A stretch of DNA of 64,000 bases from Phascolarctobacterium sp. (GCA_003150755.1 QAMT01000023.1:403581-467580); one strand, 5' to 3'. Shown: positions 1 to 8,391, counted from the first letter of the stretch. Program-made: numbers and translations. The notes: generated by a model not told the origin, from the letters alone.

Positions 1-128
1 GTTACTTTTACGCTTCCTTTTTCATTTTCTGCAAACACATTACTTACCCCCTGTAAATTATATGCAGCAACGCCAATAGCAGCTGCTCCGGCAGCCTTCA
101 AAAAATCCCTTCGTGAAATTTTTTCCAT
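1..128 (-). CDS. Tat-exported protein, N-terminal part only
   Basis: Only the first 42 codons lie in the window; the gene continues past the left edge. The start (ATG at 126-128) has a strong ribosome site, GGAGG, a few bases upstream. Residues 4-10 read SRRDFLK, a classic twin-arginine motif, followed by an Ala/Gly-rich hydrophobic stretch and a probable cleavage region near VFAEN. The mature domain is not visible, so the function cannot be named. Tat substrates of this kind usually carry a redox cofactor. tatA and tatC lie about 7 kb away and another Tat-signal protein at 4.9-6.1 kb, which fits an exported redox enzyme. Confidence 0.8.
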   Translation of the reverse strand, partial: MEKISRRDFLKAAGAAAIGVAAYNLQGVSNVFAENEKGSVKV

Positions 129-205
129 AAGCCTTTGTCCTCCTTTAATAAAACTTTCAGGATATTTATATTCTACTCTTTAAAGTTCACTTCATGTCAA
201 GCATT

Positions 206-598
206 TTATGCACTGGCAAAGCCTTGAATCAGGCTTTCCGTCTGCGGGCGCAGCACAGTATCATAGCTCATCAGCTGATAATCAGCCTGACGCGCCATGG
301 TTTGCAGCGTTTCTATTTTTTTCAGCAGCATTTCACGCGCCTGCGCCAGCAAATTTTTGCGCTGCTGGCAGGTAGCCTCGCCCAGCCTTGCCAGGCGTAT
401 ATAATCGGCAATAGCCTCCAGCGACATGCCGCTGGCCTTCAAGGTCTGTACAAAGCTTATCCATTCCACAAAGTTTTCATCATACACGCGCACGCCGCCT
501 GCCTTGCGCGGCACAGCCGGGATAATTCCCATCCGCTCGTAATATCTTAATGTATCTGCCGGTACGCCGGTCCGTGCCGAAAATTCTTTAATGGTCAT
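206..598 (-). CDS. MerR family transcriptional regulator
   Basis: This is a DNA-binding activator of 130 residues. Residues 1-70 form the MerR winged helix (TIKEFSARTGVPADTLRYYE, then a wing with GGVRVYDE), and residues 75-115 form the dimerising antiparallel coil. I place the start at 598, not at the longer in-frame start, because a GGAGGGG site precedes it and MerR proteins normally begin with this motif. No conserved metal-binding cysteine pair is seen at the C-terminus, so a metal sensor is unlikely. It lies 13 bp downstream of a small helical gene in the same operon, behind a promoter with MerR-type spacing. Confidence 0.9.
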   Translation of the reverse strand: MTIKEFSARTGVPADTLRYYERMGIIPAVPRKAGGVRVYDENFVEWISFVQTLKASGMSLEAIADYIRLARLGEATCQQRKNLLAQAREMLLKKIETLQTMARQADYQLMSYDTVLRPQTESLIQGFASA

Positions 599-611
599 CC
601 TAAGCCCCTCC

Positions 612-854
612 TTACAACGTCCCCTGACGGATTTTATATATAATATAATCAACTACATCCAGCGATTTCTGCCGGGCGTGTATTTCTTCAAGCAGTTCCA
701 GCCTCAGCTTGCGCAGAATTTTAATCTGCCCGGGCGTGCTGCCGGATGCCCAAAGCTCTAAAAACTGCTGCAAGCCTGCTCCGCTCAATCCTGCGCTTTG
801 CAGCGATGCGGCAATAGCAGCCGCGCCTTCACTGCTGTTTTTATTTTTATCCAT
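612..854 (-). CDS. small helical protein, first gene of the MerR operon
   Basis: This is an 80-residue protein of unknown function. The first half is Ala/Ser/Gly-rich (AAAIAASLQSAGLSGAGLQQ); the second half is strongly helical and charged, with LRLELLEEIHARQKSLDVVDY predicted to coil. That half resembles the effector-side coil of MerR proteins, so it may be a detached effector or pairing domain for the MerR protein encoded next; this is inference from resemblance and position only. It is the first gene after a 19-bp-spaced promoter. There is no signal peptide or membrane segment. Confidence 0.65.
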   Translation of the reverse strand: MDKNKNSSEGAAAIAASLQSAGLSGAGLQQFLELWASGSTPGQIKILRKLRLELLEEIHARQKSLDVVDYIIYKIRQGTL

Positions 855-888
855 ATCATCACCCCGCAGAAGCTGTTTTGTTGTTTTA

Positions 889-919
889 ATTATAAAACTC
901 TGGTTGGAGCTGCGTCCAA
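889..919 (-). promoter_or_regulatory. MerR-type promoter with dyad operator
   Basis: Read on the minus strand, a -35 box TTGGAC (914-919) and a -10 box TATAAT (889-894) are 19 bp apart. That over-long spacer is the hallmark of promoters activated by MerR proteins through DNA untwisting. A 16-bp dyad, TTGGA-N6-TCCAA (904-919), sits from the -35 box into the spacer, the usual MerR site. It drives the 612-854 gene and the MerR gene, so the regulator probably controls itself. Confidence 0.7.
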
Positions 920-1022
920 TACCTGTATTTTATAATTTACCATGCCTTAAAAACATTATTTTGTTGCGCTGCCGCCTGCCGTTATTTTATAATTAAAATA
1001 GTAATTATGAGGGGGAGCAGTT

Positions 1023-1916
1023 ATGGAAACAAGGCTGTTACGTTATTTTTTAACCCTTGCGCACGAAGAAAACATTACCCGCGCGGCAGAAGTGCTGCAC
1101 ATCACGCAGCCAACACTAAGCCGCCAGCTGGCACAGCTTGAGGACGAAACCGGCACAACGCTGTTTATCCGCGGCAAGCGCAAAATAGAGTTGACTTCCG
1201 AAGGCATGCTGCTGCGCCGGCGTGCGGAAGAAATACTGACCCTGATTGACAGGACAGAAAAAGAACTTTTAGAACAAAGTGAAAATATGACAGGCACTAT
1301 CTGCCTTGGCTGCGGCGAGCTGCGCTCTTTTAACATCGTTGCACAGATTATCAAAACCTTCAGGGAAGAATGCCCCAAAATAAAATTTAAACTTTATACC
1401 GGCAACAGCGACCAGTTAAAGGAACAGCTTGACCAGGGGCTGATTGACATTGCACTTTTGCTGGAGCCTGTAAACGTGGAAAAATACGAATTTATCCGCC
1501 TGCCGGTAAAAGAACGCTACGGCGTTATTATGCCCGCAGGCTGCGCGCTGGCACAAAAAGATTATGTCCGCCCGGATGATTTAAAGGGCCTGCCGCTGAT
1601 AACAGGCATGCGCAATAGTGTTACCGGCGAATTTGATAACTGGGCCGGAGGCACTTTAGAGCAGAACTATGCCTTTAGCATAGACCTTGCCGCCAACGCG
1701 GTTTTAATGGTGGAACACGGGCTTGGCTATATGCTGACGATGGAAAAGGTAATCCCCTATTTTGACGAAAGCAAGGTAACCTTCCGCCCTATTAAGCCGG
1801 AACGCAGCTTCAGCACGCTGCTGGCGTGGAAGCGTTATGTACCGGGCAGCGCCGTTACTGAAAAATTCATTCAGCATATAAAATGCTTTTTAAGCATGAA
1901 CGAAATAAAAATATAA
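1023..1916 (+). CDS. LysR family transcriptional regulator
   Basis: This 297-residue regulator is close to the family's usual 300. Residues 1-60 form the LysR winged HTH (RYFLTLAHEENITRAAEVLH, then QPTLSRQL), followed by a linker helix and a periplasmic-binding-like effector domain from about residue 90. The start has GAGGGGGAG upstream. It is divergent from the MerR operon and upstream of the NapH/flavodoxin genes, either of which could be its target. It is a close paralogue of the LysR protein at 6351-7238, with near-identical phrases such as HITQPTLSRQL and EGMLLRRRAEEI, which suggests local duplication. The ligand is not inferable. Confidence 0.93.
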   Translation: METRLLRYFLTLAHEENITRAAEVLHITQPTLSRQLAQLEDETGTTLFIRGKRKIELTSEGMLLRRRAEEILTLIDRTEKELLEQSENMTGTICLGCGELRSFNIVAQIIKTFREECPKIKFKLYTGNSDQLKEQLDQGLIDIALLLEPVNVEKYEFIRLPVKERYGVIMPAGCALAQKDYVRPDDLKGLPLITGMRNSVTGEFDNWAGGTLEQNYAFSIDLAANAVLMVEHGLGYMLTMEKVIPYFDESKVTFRPIKPERSFSTLLAWKRYVPGSAVTEKFIQHIKCFLSMNEIKI

Positions 1917-1950
1917 GCATTGGCATTTTAGTGCCGGCACATTTTATAAT

Positions 1951-1984
1951 AAAAGCACCGGGAAGGCATTGAACCGGTGCTTTT
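1951..1984 (+). terminator. terminator after lysR
   Basis: An 11-bp inverted repeat (AAAAGCACCGG with CCGGTGCTTTT) has a 12-base loop and ends in T residues. It lies 35 bp after the LysR stop and before the NapH-like gene, separating the two units. Confidence 0.85.
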
Positions 1985-2040
1985 GCTATTGACCTGAAGT
2001 TAAGTTTAAGTGCTAAACTGATAGAAAGGCGGGAATGCAG

Positions 2041-2874
2041 ATGTTGAAACATAAAACGGCGTCAGCTTTTGCTTTTAAGCGCGCGGCAGGCTATTTGCTG
2101 GGCTTTGCCCTTTTATACGCACCGTTTGAGCTGTACCGCCGCTTTTTGGAATATGTGCTTGATGTGCAGCCGGCTTTTTTGCCTCACGCCTTTTGCCCGC
2201 GCATCCCCACGGCAGAAATTTTTACCGGCGGTTTTTGGGATTTAAACACCGTTATGCTGGCAAGCACGCTGATTTTTTGGCTGCTGTGCCTGTTTTTAGG
2301 TCCGTTTTTTTGCGGCAGGCTGTGCGCTGCCGGTTACTTTACCGAAGCCTTAAGCAAATTGCTGCCTGATAAATATAAAATTGAGTGGGAAAAATATGTA
2401 CCGGTGGCCTATATACGTTACGGCATGCTGCTATGCTATATGCTGCTGCCGCTGTGGTACGGATTTTACCCCTGCGCATACTGCAACTTTTACTTTTTCG
2501 ACAGCCTTGTCAGCGTCTTTTTCGGCGCAGCGTTTTCATTTACCGTGCCGCTTGCCTTAAGCGGCGCACTGTATATGCTGCTGTTTGGCCTGTTTACCAA
2601 AGGCGGGCGCGGCTACTGCCGCTTTTTATGCCCGCAGGGCGATATGCAGAGTTTGTTTTTTATCATCGGCGCTAAACTGCATCTGGCCAATAAAATCCAG
2701 ATTGATGACAACGCCTGCATTAAATGCCGTCTGTGCGTAAAAAACTGCCCCATGCGCGCCATGAGCTTTAAAAATGGGCAGATACACAACGACATCAGCC
2801 TGTGCATAAAATGCGGCGTCTGCCAGCATGACTGCCCGCGCAGCGCCATTACCACAGGAGGCAGCCGGTTATGA
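2041..2874 (+). CDS. NapH-like 4Fe-4S membrane protein
   Basis: This is a polytopic electron-transfer protein related to NapH/NosR/RdxA. About five hydrophobic segments span residues 10-205. Cytoplasm-side cysteine motifs follow: CGRLC, CAYCN and CRFLCPQGD. The C-terminus has two ferredoxin-type clusters, CIKCRLCVKNCP and CIKCGVCQHDCP, about residues 225-275. Such proteins pass electrons from quinol or ferredoxin across the membrane to exported redox proteins. I chose ATG 2041 because AGGCGGG sits 7 bases before it; ATG 2035 is too close. The gene overlaps the next by four bases (ATGA), and a lipoprotein flavodoxin follows, giving a plausible external electron acceptor. That link is inference. 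Confidence 0.85.
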   Translation: MLKHKTASAFAFKRAAGYLLGFALLYAPFELYRRFLEYVLDVQPAFLPHAFCPRIPTAEIFTGGFWDLNTVMLASTLIFWLLCLFLGPFFCGRLCAAGYFTEALSKLLPDKYKIEWEKYVPVAYIRYGMLLCYMLLPLWYGFYPCAYCNFYFFDSLVSVFFGAAFSFTVPLALSGALYMLLFGLFTKGGRGYCRFLCPQGDMQSLFFIIGAKLHLANKIQIDDNACIKCRLCVKNCPMRAMSFKNGQIHNDISLCIKCGVCQHDCPRSAITTGGSRL

Positions 2875-3113
2875 AAAAGCTTATTTTAACAAACAATAAG
2901 GATAAACTGCTGAACCTGGCCGTAGGCGCAGGCATACCTGCCGGAACTGTTTTAAGCAGCAGCGCAGGCGGCTGCACCGGTATCTGCGGCAGCTGCGGCG
3001 GCACCTGCCTTGGCGGCCTGGCACTGGCACTTTACCTTGGCGGCCGCGTTATTTACAAACGCCGCAATTTAACTTGTCCACAGGCGGAAACAACCGCCCA
3101 AAATAAAACCTAA
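2871..3113 (+). CDS. small Cys-rich membrane protein
   Basis: This is an 80-residue protein I do not recognise. Residues 32-45 carry four closely spaced cysteines (GGCTGICGSCGGTC), followed by a hydrophobic Gly/Leu segment (LGGLALALYLGG) and a basic tail. The spacing could hold an Fe-S cluster or metal, or form disulfides if exported. It overlaps the NapH-like gene by four bases, so translation is coupled, and the flavodoxin gene follows within 20 bp. The context suggests a subunit of the same electron-transfer unit. A further cysteine lies near the C-terminus. Confidence 0.75.
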   Translation: MKKLILTNNKDKLLNLAVGAGIPAGTVLSSSAGGCTGICGSCGGTCLGGLALALYLGGRVIYKRRNLTCPQAETTAQNKT

Positions 3114-3130
3114 ATTATAAAGGAGCGATG

Positions 3131-3739
3131 ATGCAGATGAAAAAATTCCTCATTATTTTATTAACCGCCATGCTGGCCTTTTGCGTAGCAGCATGCGGTG
3201 GAGCAGCAGAACAAACCGCCTCCGCACCGCAAACACCCAAAGCAGAAAATACGCAGCAGGCCGCACCTCAAAGCAGCAAAAAAATCCTGGTTGCTTATTT
3301 CAGTTACAGCGGCAATACCGAAAAGGTTGCCAAAACAATTCAGGCTAAAACCGGCGCAGACCTTTTCAAAATTGAAACCGCTGCACCGTACCCGACCGTT
3401 TACCGTGAAGTAACCGACCTTGCCAAACAGGAAAAAGCCGATAATGCCCGCCCGGCTCTTAAAAACAAGGTTGAAAACATGGCGCAGTATGATGTTATCC
3501 TTTTAGGCTATCCTATCTGGTGGTACACTGCACCGATGGCTGTTGCAACCTTTGCCGATTCTTATGACTTCAGCGGCAAAACCATTATCACTTTCTGCAC
3601 CAGCGGCGGCAGCCCCATTTCTGACAGCACTCCCGATGTAACCAAATGGTTCGGCAGCGCCAAAGTTATCGAAGGCATCCGCGCATATCCTGACAATGCA
3701 GCCGCTACTGAAAAATGGGTTGAAAGCCTGAACCTGTAA
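3131..3739 (+). CDS. lipoprotein flavodoxin
   Basis: Residues 1-22 form a lipoprotein signal ending in a lipobox (FCVAAC-GG), so the protein should be anchored on the outside of the cytoplasmic membrane. After a Ala/Gln-rich linker, a flavodoxin_4-type domain begins at about residue 52 with the FMN phosphate loop YFSYSGNTEKVA; later flavin-contact stretches are GYPIWWYTAP and CTSGGSP. Flavodoxins are usually cytoplasmic, so a surface-tethered one implies an external electron route, matching the NapH-like membrane protein just upstream. ATG 3131 lies 5 bases after AGGAG; ATGs at 3128 and 3137 are also possible. A strong hairpin ends the unit. Confidence 0.9.
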   Translation: MQMKKFLIILLTAMLAFCVAACGGAAEQTASAPQTPKAENTQQAAPQSSKKILVAYFSYSGNTEKVAKTIQAKTGADLFKIETAAPYPTVYREVTDLAKQEKADNARPALKNKVENMAQYDVILLGYPIWWYTAPMAVATFADSYDFSGKTIITFCTSGGSPISDSTPDVTKWFGSAKVIEGIRAYPDNAAATEKWVESLNL

Positions 3740-3767
3740 TCAAAACTTAAAAACGGCATAAAAAATT

Positions 3768-3796
3768 GCACCTCAAAAGTCTAACTTTTGGGGTGC
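3768..3796. terminator. bidirectional terminator
   Basis: The hairpin pairs GCACCTCAAAAG with CTTTTGGGGTGC across a short loop. It has T-rich sequence on the right and A-rich sequence on the left, so it can stop both the flavodoxin transcript and the convergent alcohol dehydrogenase transcript. Confidence 0.8.
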
Positions 3797-3806
3797 AGAT
3801 TTTATT

Positions 3807-4850
3807 TTAGGGTTTTATAACAGCTTTCAGTATCGGGTCATTCTCAGTTGTAAGGCGCTCAAAAGCAAGCTGCAAATTATCCAGTGGCAAAATATCAGTT
3901 ACATAACTTTCTGCATCTATCATGCCGCTCGCAATAAGTTCTATCGTTTCGGTAAATTCTTCTCTTGTGCAGGATACGCTTCCGTGCAGCTTTACCTCTT
4001 TTAACACAAGGCGGTTGACATTTACTGCTATTTCCGGAGTAATAGAATTGCCGACCATTACTATTTCGCCGCCCGGCTTTACTGCCTCGATACAGGTATT
4101 AAGAGTTTCGGATGCACCGACTGCTTCAAAAACAACGTCAAAGCCGCCGCAGGTATCAGCCAGCATCTTTTTAACGGCGTCCTTGTCATTGCTGTCATAA
4201 TAAACGTCGCATAAATTTTTCTCGCGTGCTTTAAGTGTTTTTATATCATGCCTTTTGGACATTGCCACAAAACCAGCACCGGCCTTACGCGCCAAATCGC
4301 ACATAAAGTGCCCGATAATGCCCGTCCCCACAACAAGAACCTTATCATTAAGGCGCAAGCCTGAATTTTTTACTGCGTGATAAGCAACCATCAGCGGGTC
4401 AATAAGCCCTGCCGTAATATCCGATACTGTATCAGGAAGCTTATAGGCATTGGATGCCCTGCCTACAAATTTTCCGGCATAGCCGCCGTTACAAACAAAG
4501 CCGATATATTTGGAACCGTCTACATAGCGGCATAAATGCTCTTTGCCGGCACGGCACATATCGCATTTTCCGCAGTATAAATTTGCCCAAAAAACAACCC
4601 TGTCGCCTGCTTTAAAGCTGCTGTCGCCGGGGTCTGACACAACGCCGCAGAATTCGTGCCCCATATGAAATTCGCCGTCAAAATCTGCCCAGCCTTTGCC
4701 GGTTTTCCACATATGGACATCACTGCCGCAAACACCGCAGGCTTTAACGTCTATTTCAATTTCTCCCGGTTTAATTTCCGGCACCGGAACATTCTGAATT
4801 TCTATTTTACGCGGAGCTGTTAAAACTCCGGCTTTCATCATTTTCTGCAT
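3807..4850 (-). CDS. zinc-dependent alcohol/polyol dehydrogenase
   Basis: This is a 347-residue medium-chain dehydrogenase that oxidises or reduces an alcohol/carbonyl pair with NAD(P)H. The catalytic zinc ligands are Cys38 (ACGVCGSD) and the GHE motif at His65-Glu66; the structural zinc motif is CGKCDMCRAGKEHLC near residues 93-107. The Rossmann region reads VVGTGIIGH. It resembles the sorbitol/threonine/butanediol dehydrogenase branch; the exact substrate cannot be told. The start has AGGAGG five bases upstream. It is transcribed alone or after the Tat-exported aldo/keto reductase gene, whose start lies about 1.2 kb further upstream. Confidence 0.92.
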   Translation of the reverse strand: MQKMMKAGVLTAPRKIEIQNVPVPEIKPGEIEIDVKACGVCGSDVHMWKTGKGWADFDGEFHMGHEFCGVVSDPGDSSFKAGDRVVFWANLYCGKCDMCRAGKEHLCRYVDGSKYIGFVCNGGYAGKFVGRASNAYKLPDTVSDITAGLIDPLMVAYHAVKNSGLRLNDKVLVVGTGIIGHFMCDLARKAGAGFVAMSKRHDIKTLKAREKNLCDVYYDSNDKDAVKKMLADTCGGFDVVFEAVGASETLNTCIEAVKPGGEIVMVGNSITPEIAVNVNRLVLKEVKLHGSVSCTREEFTETIELIASGMIDAESYVTDILPLDNLQLAFERLTTENDPILKAVIKP

Positions 4851-4907
4851 AATAACCTCCTTGTTTAACTTAAAAATAAAGCGCCTGCAAGCAGACGCTT
4901 TATAAAA

Positions 4908-6080
4908 TCAATACGCAACCTGTTTTTGCTGGTCTGCCGGATAACGGTCGCCCACAACAGGGAATTTGGCTACGGCGTTTTCAAGCTCGCGTACATCTTC
5001 TTCCGAAAGCTGCATATCCGCAGCGCGCAGGTTTTCTTCAAGATGGGCCAGCTTGGTAGTACCCGGGATAGGCACAATAAACGGTGCTTTGGCCAAAAGC
5101 CATGCCAGTGCAACCTGAGCCGCCGTCATGCCGCGGCTGCGCCCAAACTCCTGCAGTTCGTTTACAATGCGCAGGTTAAGGCGCGTATTTTCCGGGCTGA
5201 AACGCGGCAGTGTCTGCCTGTTGTCATTGTTCGGGTCAAAACGTGTATATTCGTTAATATCCCCGCCCAAAAAGCCTCTGTTCATAGGGCTGTACGGCAC
5301 AAAGCCGATGCCAAGTTCACGGCAGGTATCCAATACGCCGTTGGTTTCCACATCGCGGAACATCAAATGATATTCGCTCTGCACGGCAGTCAATGGCTGC
5401 ACTTTATGCGCACGGCGGATTATATCGGCGCTTACCTCGCATACGCCCCAGCGTTTTACCTTGCCTTCCTTAATCAAATCGCCGATTGTGCCTGCAACTT
5501 CTTCAATGGGCACATTACGGTCAAGTCGGTGCTGGTAAAACATCTCCAGGCAATCTACATGCAGGCGTTTTAAAGATTCCTCGCAATAGCGGCGTATTGT
5601 TTCCGGCCTGCTGTCCTGCCTGCCGGTGGCCTTGCCGTTAATAACTTCGTGCCCGAACTTTGTGGTTACGGCAACTTTGCCCTTATAAGGGGCAAGCGCT
5701 TCACCTACAAGCTCTTCGTTAGTCAGCGGGCCGTAAATAATAGCCGTATCAAACAAAGTAACGCCGCGTTCCACAGCTTCGCGGATTACTTTAATACATT
5801 CCTTGCTGTCAGGCGATACGCTCCTGTTATAGTTCATGCCCATGCAGCCCAGCCCCAGAGCAGATACAGTAAGTGCATAACGTCCGCTGCCAAGCGTACG
5901 CTGCTTTTTAATTATCATATGCCCTTCTTTGGCTGGCTTTGCCTTTGAAGCAGGTGCTGCTTCTGCCAGTACGGACGGCCCTGCCAGAATAGCTGCACTC
6001 AAAAGAGCAGAATTTTTCAAAAAAGTCCTTCTGTTCATTATTTTGGACTCTTTTTGCATTTCACCGTCATTTCTTTCCAT
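4908..6080 (-). CDS. Tat-exported aldo/keto reductase
   Basis: The protein has 390 residues. Residues 15-45 form a twin-arginine signal (NRRTFLKNSALLSAAILAG), preceded by 14 extra residues; a start at the internal Met15 is possible, but GGAG precedes the first ATG. The mature domain is an NADPH aldo/keto reductase of the AKR11/13 kind: the catalytic tetrad shows as DTAIIYG (Asp, Tyr), VTTKFG (Lys) and FYQHRLD (His). Tat export implies folding with cofactor in the cytoplasm before release outside. It lies close to tatAC and is divergent from a LysR gene, which may control it. Confidence 0.9.
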   Translation of the reverse strand: MERNDGEMQKESKIMNRRTFLKNSALLSAAILAGPSVLAEAAPASKAKPAKEGHMIIKKQRTLGSGRYALTVSALGLGCMGMNYNRSVSPDSKECIKVIREAVERGVTLFDTAIIYGPLTNEELVGEALAPYKGKVAVTTKFGHEVINGKATGRQDSRPETIRRYCEESLKRLHVDCLEMFYQHRLDRNVPIEEVAGTIGDLIKEGKVKRWGVCEVSADIIRRAHKVQPLTAVQSEYHLMFRDVETNGVLDTCRELGIGFVPYSPMNRGFLGGDINEYTRFDPNNDNRQTLPRFSPENTRLNLRIVNELQEFGRSRGMTAAQVALAWLLAKAPFIVPIPGTTKLAHLEENLRAADMQLSEEDVRELENAVAKFPVVGDRYPADQQKQVAY

Positions 6081-6119
6081 TATATCCTCTCCGTTTCATT
6101 TTCCCTGTAAAAAGCATTT

Positions 6120-6251
6120 GTATTGCAATACCTGCCAAAGCAGAAAAAGCAGCTTTTTTGCGCGCCAAACACTGCTTTTCCAGCTTTGCTCATTTTTATT
6201 TTATGCTTCCGGCAGTGCTAAATCCAATACTTTAGCTTTATATCGCGATAT
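6120..6251. promoter_or_regulatory. two perfect 12-bp palindromes between divergent genes
   Basis: GTATTGCAATAC (6120-6131) and ATATCGCGATAT (6240-6251) are each self-complementary and lie in the 270-bp gap between the aldo/keto reductase start and the LysR start. LysR proteins bind such dyads upstream of divergent targets, so these are candidate operators. The first is near the reductase promoter and the second nearer lysR. Confidence 0.45.
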
Positions 6252-6350
6252 GCCCCCAAAGCATTAGTTTTATAAGAAAATGCACTTGCGCTGCGTCTTT
6301 TATTTATGATAAAGTAAAAATATAAAAGTATAGTGACGGGAGGGGCTGCC

Positions 6351-7238
6351 ATGGAATTAAGAGTACTGCACTATTTTTTAACGGTTGCGCGCGAAGAAAA
6401 TATTACCAAAGCGGCAGACGTACTGCATATCACCCAGCCAACACTCAGCCGTCAGCTGATGCAGCTGGAAGAAGAAGTGGGCGCGCAGCTTTTTAAACGC
6501 CTGTCGCGCAAAATCGTCCTCACCCACGAAGGGATGCTTTTACGCCGCCGCGCCGAAGAAATTATCGACCTGGTATCCAAAACCGAAAAAGAACTGCTGG
6601 CCGGGGATAACCTTATCAGCGGTGAATTTGCTTTCGGGGCAGGCGAGCTTTATGCGGTAGAAGTGCTTGCGCCCTTTTTAAAAAGCTTTCAGCAAAAATA
6701 TCCCAATGTTACCTTTGATTTATATACCGGCAATGCCGAACAGATTAAAGAACGGCTTGACGACGGTTTATGCGACATCGGGCTGATGCTGGAACCAATC
6801 AACATAGAAAAGTATGAATTTATCCGGCTGCAGGAACGCGAACGCTGGGTTATACTGATGCCGCCGGACGACCAGCTGACTTTGAAGGATTTTATTACTC
6901 CCGCCGACCTGCACAGGCTCCCGCTTATCATGGTGCGCCGCCAGCCTGTACGCACCGAACTTATCAACTGGCTCGGCAGCTATTATAAAGATATCAACAT
7001 TGTTTTTACCAGCAATATGACAACCAACGCTGCAATTATGGTAAAAAACGGTTTTGGCTATGCCCTTGTTGTTGAAGGCTCTGTTTCCTTTTGGGACAAA
7101 CAGCAAATTGCCTACCGCCCTTTAAAGCCGGAAATAACGGCAAGTACTGTCATCTGCTGGAAAAAGCACCAGCCTTTCAGCCCCGCGGCAGAAAAATTTA
7201 TCAGTTATTTAAAAGAAAACCTGCTTACCAGCAATTAA
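6351..7238 (+). CDS. LysR family transcriptional regulator
   Basis: This 295-residue regulator is a paralogue of the protein at 1023-1916. The N-terminal HTH covers residues 1-60 (HYFLTVAREENITKAADVLH, QPTLSRQL); the effector domain follows from about residue 90 with the shared phrase LYTGNAEQIKERLDDG. I start at ATG 6351 because GGGAGGGG lies just before it; the longer in-frame start has no ribosome site. It is divergent from the Tat-exported aldo/keto reductase, its likely target by the usual LysR rule. Confidence 0.93.
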   Translation: MELRVLHYFLTVAREENITKAADVLHITQPTLSRQLMQLEEEVGAQLFKRLSRKIVLTHEGMLLRRRAEEIIDLVSKTEKELLAGDNLISGEFAFGAGELYAVEVLAPFLKSFQQKYPNVTFDLYTGNAEQIKERLDDGLCDIGLMLEPINIEKYEFIRLQERERWVILMPPDDQLTLKDFITPADLHRLPLIMVRRQPVRTELINWLGSYYKDINIVFTSNMTTNAAIMVKNGFGYALVVEGSVSFWDKQQIAYRPLKPEITASTVICWKKHQPFSPAAEKFISYLKENLLTSN

Positions 7239-7244
7239 GGCATA

Positions 7245-7285
7245 AAAAAACACCTTCCTTCAAACAATGAAAGAAGGTGTTTTTT
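7245..7285. terminator. bidirectional terminator between lysR and tatC
   Basis: AACACCTTC... pairs with ...GAAGGTGTT across a short loop, with runs of A on the left and T on the right. It lies between the convergent LysR and tatC genes and overlaps the tatC stop codon. Confidence 0.85.
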
Positions 7286-8021
7286 ATTTGCGCAGAATAA
7301 TCTTTATAAAAACGCGGCTGCCTTCATACAGCAAAATCATCGGCACTGCCAGAAGCGTCTGCGTCACAACGTCAGGCGTCGGCGTAATAATGGCCGCTAA
7401 AATAAAAGATGCCACTACCATATATTTGCGCCCGCGCTTCAAAAGCTGCGAAGAAATAACGCCCATCTGCGCCAGCACAATCATTACCATCGGCAGGTTA
7501 AAAATAAAACCGAAAGGCACTACCAGCATCAGAAAGAAATCCAGATAACTTTCGATTGAAAGCATCGGTGCAATATTATCGCCTGCAAAGGTTGTAAAAA
7601 ACAGTAAACCCTGCGGAAATACAAAAAAGTAGGCAAAGGCTATGCCAGCCCAGAACAGCAGCACCGAACTCGGCACGAATAAAAGCAGCGCCGAGCGCTC
7701 TTTGCCGGTCAGCGCAGGCACCAGAAACGCCCACAATTCGTAAAACAAAACGGGTGCGGCAATCAGCACACCGCAGGCCAGCGCTACTTTAATGTAAATA
7801 AAAAACGCTTCAGCCGGGCGCATATAATACAAATTAGCAGCAGGTGCAGTAAGCACCGCCATTATATCGTGTATAAACACGCTGCTGATTATAGTGCCCA
7901 CGGCAAGAGCCGCCAGGCTGCGCAAAATCCTCGTGCGCAGCTCGCCAAGATGCTCCGTCAGCGTCATGGTTTTATCATCATTTTCCAGGGGTCGAACGCT
8001 ATCCATAGCTGACGCCGTCAC
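7284..8021 (-). CDS. tatC: Sec-independent protein translocase TatC
   Basis: TatC is the multi-span receptor of the Tat exporter that binds twin-arginine signals. The 245-residue protein has six hydrophobic segments, and near its N-terminus the family motif [12 protein letters not shown]. Loop signatures such as [16 protein letters not shown] are present. The start is GTG at 8021, overlapping the tatA stop (GTGA); ATG at 8006 is an alternative, neither with a strong ribosome site, so translation is probably coupled. Substrates with Tat signals lie in the same region (1-128 and 4908-6080). Confidence 0.95.
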   Translation of the reverse strand: MTASAMDSVRPLENDDKTMTLTEHLGELRTRILRSLAALAVGTIISSVFIHDIMAVLTAPAANLYYMRPAEAFFIYIKVALACGVLIAAPVLFYELWAFLVPALTGKERSALLLFVPSSVLLFWAGIAFAYFFVFPQGLLFFTTFAGDNIAPMLSIESYLDFFLMLVVPFGFIFNLPMVMIVLAQMGVISSQLLKRGRKYMVVASFILAAIITPTPDVVTQTLLAVPMILLYEGSRVFIKIILRK

Positions 8022-8248
8022 TTTGCAGCTTCTGCCTGTGCTTTTTCCTCTTTAGCAGGTTCTTCTGCCTTGGTTTCGGCAAGTTCGCCGGCTTTTTTTA
8101 TTTCTGTTTCTGTGCTGTTTACGGCCTGTTTAAATTCCTTCATGCTTTTGCCAAGTGCAGAACCGATTTCCGGTAGTTTACCAGGGCCAAAGAAAATCAA
8201 ACCGATAACCAAAATTAAAAGCAGCTCAGGTAATCCCAAACCAAACAT
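8018..8248 (-). CDS. tatA: Tat translocase pore subunit TatA
   Basis: This 76-residue protein has one N-terminal membrane helix ([20 protein letters not shown]), the FGPGKLPE hinge typical of TatA/TatE, an amphipathic helix, and a Lys/Glu/Ala-rich tail. It oligomerises to let folded proteins cross the membrane with TatC. With no tatB nearby, a two-component TatAC system of the Firmicutes type is likely. AGGAGG precedes the ATG. Confidence 0.95.
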   Translation of the reverse strand: MFGLGLPELLLILVIGLIFFGPGKLPEIGSALGKSMKEFKQAVNSTETEIKKAGELAETKAEEPAKEEKAQAEAAK

Positions 8249-8391
8249 AATTATTCCTCCTTGCAGCCATAGCTATTTTGATAAACTTTTACGTTACATA
8301 TATAGTAACACTTTTAGCCAGCTCAAAGTCAAGCGATATTTAAAATTTTATTTCGCATTAACCTGCTCTTTACAGCCGCTAAACATTTATT

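Noticed and set aside
4926..5573. Long plus-strand open frames over the aldo/keto reductase and many other genes.
   Set aside because: They are shadows of GC-rich coding genes on the other strand, with no ribosome sites and no recognisable motifs.
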